A stretch of DNA of 64,000 nucleotides, from assembly GCA_016765685.1 (NCBI GenBank), contig JAESPR010000011.1, positions 1-64,000 on the forward strand. The letters are read 5' to 3'. The translations under genes and the position numbers were made by a program. This DNA is from Colwellia sp. GTDB lineage: Bacteria; Pseudomonadota; Gammaproteobacteria; Enterobacterales; Alteromonadaceae. The notes beneath the pieces are model-generated. The model was not told where the DNA came from. It saw only the letters and a list, made by a program, of their open reading frames with translations, and did no database searches. Shown piece after piece: positions 61,128 to 64,000 of the stretch (within the stretch, counting starts at the first letter, position 1; every line of letters begins with the position of its first letter).

Positions 61128-61968
61128 TAAACCGCTATGGGCGACTGGGGGATTATATATTTTATTATTAATCAATCACCTTTGGTTTGGTAGTAATGTG
61201 TATTTTTATTTGATTTTCTTAGCTTTATTAAGTTTGTTGGTTTTTATTTTTAAAAAACAACAAGCTTTGTCTAAACAGATTAGCCTTAATAACAGCAAAT
61301 CTAAGGAAATGCCAGAGGTAGATAATGCTTTAATTCATGAAGTGGTGTTTGAATTACAGCAGTTTCTTCATCAAGAAATTAATATTATTGAAAACGAGCT
61401 AAACCGAACCAAATCATTAGTAGAAGGAGCCGTTACAGGTATTTCAGATAGTTTTAAAAATTTACGTTCTTTATCAGTTGGTTCAACGAAATTGAATGAA
61501 GATATTCGTAATGCAATTAATAATACCAACGAAATCATTGCAAAATTATGTGACTCAGTTGAGCAAATAGCATCGGCAGATATGACTTCAACGTTAGAAG
61601 CAAAAGAGAAAATGTCAGTAATGATGAGTCATGTTGAAAAAGCGAACCAGCATATCTTTTTAAGTGTCGAAGCATTAGCAGACTTAGCACCAAAAATTAA
61701 TGATGCAGTAGCGTTAGGAGTGCGTTCACTACAATTTGAAGATTTAACAAGGCAATCTTTAGAGTCATTGCAAGAAAATGTGCAAAGTATTCATGAAATA
61801 AGTGATGTGCTGATAAGTTTTGAAAAACACAAACAAACACCGGTACACCAACAATTAATAGCATTAAAAGATAAATGCCAAGATGTTTATTATCAAACCA
61901 AACTAGCTGAAAATGCAAGAAGCGTTAAACAAATGTCGATGGATGAAGGAGAAGTAGATTTATTCTAG
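61114..61968 (+). CDS. Two-TM membrane protein with helical CheZ-like/MCP-like region
   Basis: Two N-terminal TM segments, long helical region with LGVRSLQFEDLTRQSLESL; operonic with che genes; overlaps cheB. Confidence 0.7.
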   Translation: MAISDKPLWATGGLYILLLINHLWFGSNVYFYLIFLALLSLLVFIFKKQQALSKQISLNNSKSKEMPEVDNALIHEVVFELQQFLHQEINIIENELNRTKSLVEGAVTGISDSFKNLRSLSVGSTKLNEDIRNAINNTNEIIAKLCDSVEQIASADMTSTLEAKEKMSVMMSHVEKANQHIFLSVEALADLAPKINDAVALGVRSLQFEDLTRQSLESLQENVQSIHEISDVLISFEKHKQTPVHQQLIALKDKCQDVYYQTKLAENARSVKQMSMDEGEVDLF

Positions 61969-62040
61969 GGAATACTTTAGCAAAGTAATAATTTTTAAAA
62001 GGTAACTATTTTTTAAGAGACATTTTTCAGGAGAACATTT

Positions 62041-62349
62041 ATGTCTGTCAATTGTAATATTTCACAAGAGAATAATCAGGTAATTATTAGTGTCAATGCA
62101 CGTTTTGATTTTTCGCTGCATCAGCATTTTCGAGATGCCTATAGCCAATGTGTCGATCAAAATATAAATTATGTTTTGGACTTAAGTCATACCGACTATA
62201 TGGACAGCTCCGCTTTGGGAATGATTTTACTGTTAAAAGATCATGTTGATTTACATGCCAGTAAGCTGGTTATTAGCAAACCCAGCGATACGGTCAATAA
62301 AATTTTAGAAATTGCCCAATTTCACCGATTAATGACCATAGAGCACTAA
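62041..62349 (+). CDS. STAS-domain anti-anti-sigma-like protein (HsbA-like)
   Basis: YVLDLSHTDYMDSSALGMILLLKDHVD. Confidence 0.87.
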   Translation: MSVNCNISQENNQVIISVNARFDFSLHQHFRDAYSQCVDQNINYVLDLSHTDYMDSSALGMILLLKDHVDLHASKLVISKPSDTVNKILEIAQFHRLMTIEH

Positions 62350-62355
62350 GCTAAT

Positions 62356-64000
62356 ATGCATATAAAAACACAAGCTAAGTTAGCATTAGTTGTTGATGAC
62401 TCAATGACACAATGCATGATGTTATCAGCACTTTTAAAAGAGGAGGGCTATCAGGTTGTTGTTGCCAATGATGGTGCTTGTGGTGTAGATAAGTATGTTG
62501 AACACCAACCTGATCTGGTATTGATGGATATTAATATGCCGGTGATGGATGGTTATGAAGCCACTAGACGAATAAAAAAAGTTTCCAGAGAAAATTTAGC
62601 ACCACTTATTTTTATCACCAGCATGGATACCGATCAAGCTTATATAGATAGTGTGGAAGCTGGCGGTGATGGTATTTTAGTTAGACCGTTTTCTCCGCAG
62701 GTTTTTAAAGCCAAAATAAAATCGATTCAACGCATTAGTGATTTATACCAGCAAGTTAAAAACTTACAACAAGAGCAGCAAAAAGACGCTGAACTAGCTA
62801 AAATAATGATGTCAGATGTCATTGAATCTAGAAATTTCGCACTGAATAAAGTGGGGGTTATCAAACAAGCCGCGACCATGTTTAGTGGTGATATGCAGTT
62901 AACCGCGTTATGTCCAAATGGTGATCTACATGTGTTATTAGGTGATTTTACTGGTCATGGTTTAAGAGCCTCTATTGGTGCAATACCGGTAACAGAAACC
63001 TTTAGAGCGATGACTAAAAAAGGTTTTTCAATACTCGACATCGTGGCTCAAATAAACAAGCAGTTATGTGATTTGCTCCCTAAAGATTTATTTTTTGCTG
63101 CTTGTTTTATTGCTATTTCAGAACACGACAAGTCGGCTTACATTTTTAATGCCGGCTTGCCAGATGGTTATCTTTTTAGTGAAGACGCTGAAATAAAACA
63201 TCATTTTCCGTCAGTTCATCCGCCACTCGGAATATTACCTAAACTCATCAGTGACGCTAAACTTACGGTAGTGTCAGTAGGCAGTAGTGACCGGTTTGTA
63301 TTAATAACAGACGGTATTATTGAGGCGAGAAATGAACAAGGGCATGAGTATGGTGTGGCGCAGTTTGAGTATGCAGCTAAAAAAGGAGTATTAATCAATG
63401 ATATAGCAAATAATGTTGTAGCGAGTCTGGAGATTTTTTGTCAGAACATGCCCCAAGAAGACGATATATCTCTCGTCGATGTTCCTTGCTCCGCTTGGCA
63501 AGAAGATAATTCTGCCGATCAAACTAATCAACCGCATATACCTGAAACTTTTATAGTAGAAGATATTTTCTATGATGCTTCGCCCAGTTGGTCATGGCGA
63601 TTAGAATTAACCGACAACCTGCTTGCTAGTGTTAATCCGGTACCAATCATTATGAATCAAATTAATGAAATAGAAGGGGCAGGTGAGCACTGGCAAAGTT
63701 TGTATACCATCATAACAGAGCTCTTTATTAACGCATTAGATCACGGTGTGCTGGGAATGGACTCATCACTGAAAGATTCGGCAGAAGGTTTTAGCTACTA
63801 TTTTAAAGAGCGAACTAAACGTTTAGAGCAGTTAAAGTCGGGTTTTATACGAATAGAACTTTGTTATTTCCCCTTTGAATATGGAGGGAAAATGTTCATT
63901 AGCATTAAAGATAGTGGTTTAGGTTTTGATATTTTTAACGTATTAAAAAGTAATAGTTGTGCCCAAAGTGAGGGCATAAATTTGAGTGGTCGAGGCGTAG
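62356..64000 (+). CDS. Response regulator-PP2C(SpoIIE)-HATPase fusion (HsbR-like), truncated by window end; absent from ORF track
   Basis: ATG at 62356; LALVVDDSMTQCMMLSALLKEEGY...LVLMDINMPVMDGYEATRR; LGDFTGHG; ELFINALDHGV; KDSGLGFD...LSGRGV; open to 63999. Confidence 0.9.
   Translation, partial: MHIKTQAKLALVVDDSMTQCMMLSALLKEEGYQVVVANDGACGVDKYVEHQPDLVLMDINMPVMDGYEATRRIKKVSRENLAPLIFITSMDTDQAYIDSVEAGGDGILVRPFSPQVFKAKIKSIQRISDLYQQVKNLQQEQQKDAELAKIMMSDVIESRNFALNKVGVIKQAATMFSGDMQLTALCPNGDLHVLLGDFTGHGLRASIGAIPVTETFRAMTKKGFSILDIVAQINKQLCDLLPKDLFFAACFIAISEHDKSAYIFNAGLPDGYLFSEDAEIKHHFPSVHPPLGILPKLISDAKLTVVSVGSSDRFVLITDGIIEARNEQGHEYGVAQFEYAAKKGVLINDIANNVVASLEIFCQNMPQEDDISLVDVPCSAWQEDNSADQTNQPHIPETFIVEDIFYDASPSWSWRLELTDNLLASVNPVPIIMNQINEIEGAGEHWQSLYTIITELFINALDHGVLGMDSSLKDSAEGFSYYFKERTKRLEQLKSGFIRIELCYFPFEYGGKMFISIKDSGLGFDIFNVLKSNSCAQSEGINLSGRGV

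Noticed and set aside
1-64000. Prophage, integron, tRNA/rRNA genes, defence systems
   Set aside because: No integrase, phage structural genes, attC arrays, rRNA, tRNA or known defence signature recognised by eye; tRNAscan/DefenseFinder would be needed to confirm absence.

Overview
AT-rich gammaproteobacterial chromosomal window. Gene content and order suggest Alteromonadales, possibly Colwellia-like; this is inference only. Backbone blocks: yfbR/alaA/proS; maf-yceD-rpmF-plsX-fabD-fabG-acpP-fabF-pabC-mltG-tmk-holB-pilZ-tatD; tesA/ybbA/ybbP; yciI/yciB; and a chemosensory operon that runs off the right edge. There are two accessory regions. (1) About 1.8-7.0 kb: three secreted proteins sharing a C-terminal Cys/Trp/Lys-rich module, one being a lectin + FGE-sulfatase mosaic. 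(2) About 13.5-30.2 kb: a divergent, tightly packed cluster with MlaE/MlaD(MCE)-like transporter genes, an ABC ATPase with degenerate catalytic motifs, four LPP20/FlgP-like paralogues, two CsgG/FlgO-like proteins with FN3 repeats or TPRs, a DUF799-like/beta-helix lipoprotein, an MltC-like transglycosylase and a class III nucleotide cyclase. Region 2 is my best candidate for an undescribed system: an envelope/outer-membrane apparatus combining FlgOPT-like parts with an MCE transporter. The chemosensory operon is also notable for a soluble globin-PAS-PAS-MCP with a CheR-type C-terminal pentapeptide, and for linkage to an HsbA/HsbR-like partner switch. All family calls are from reading the protein sequences; no database search was run.
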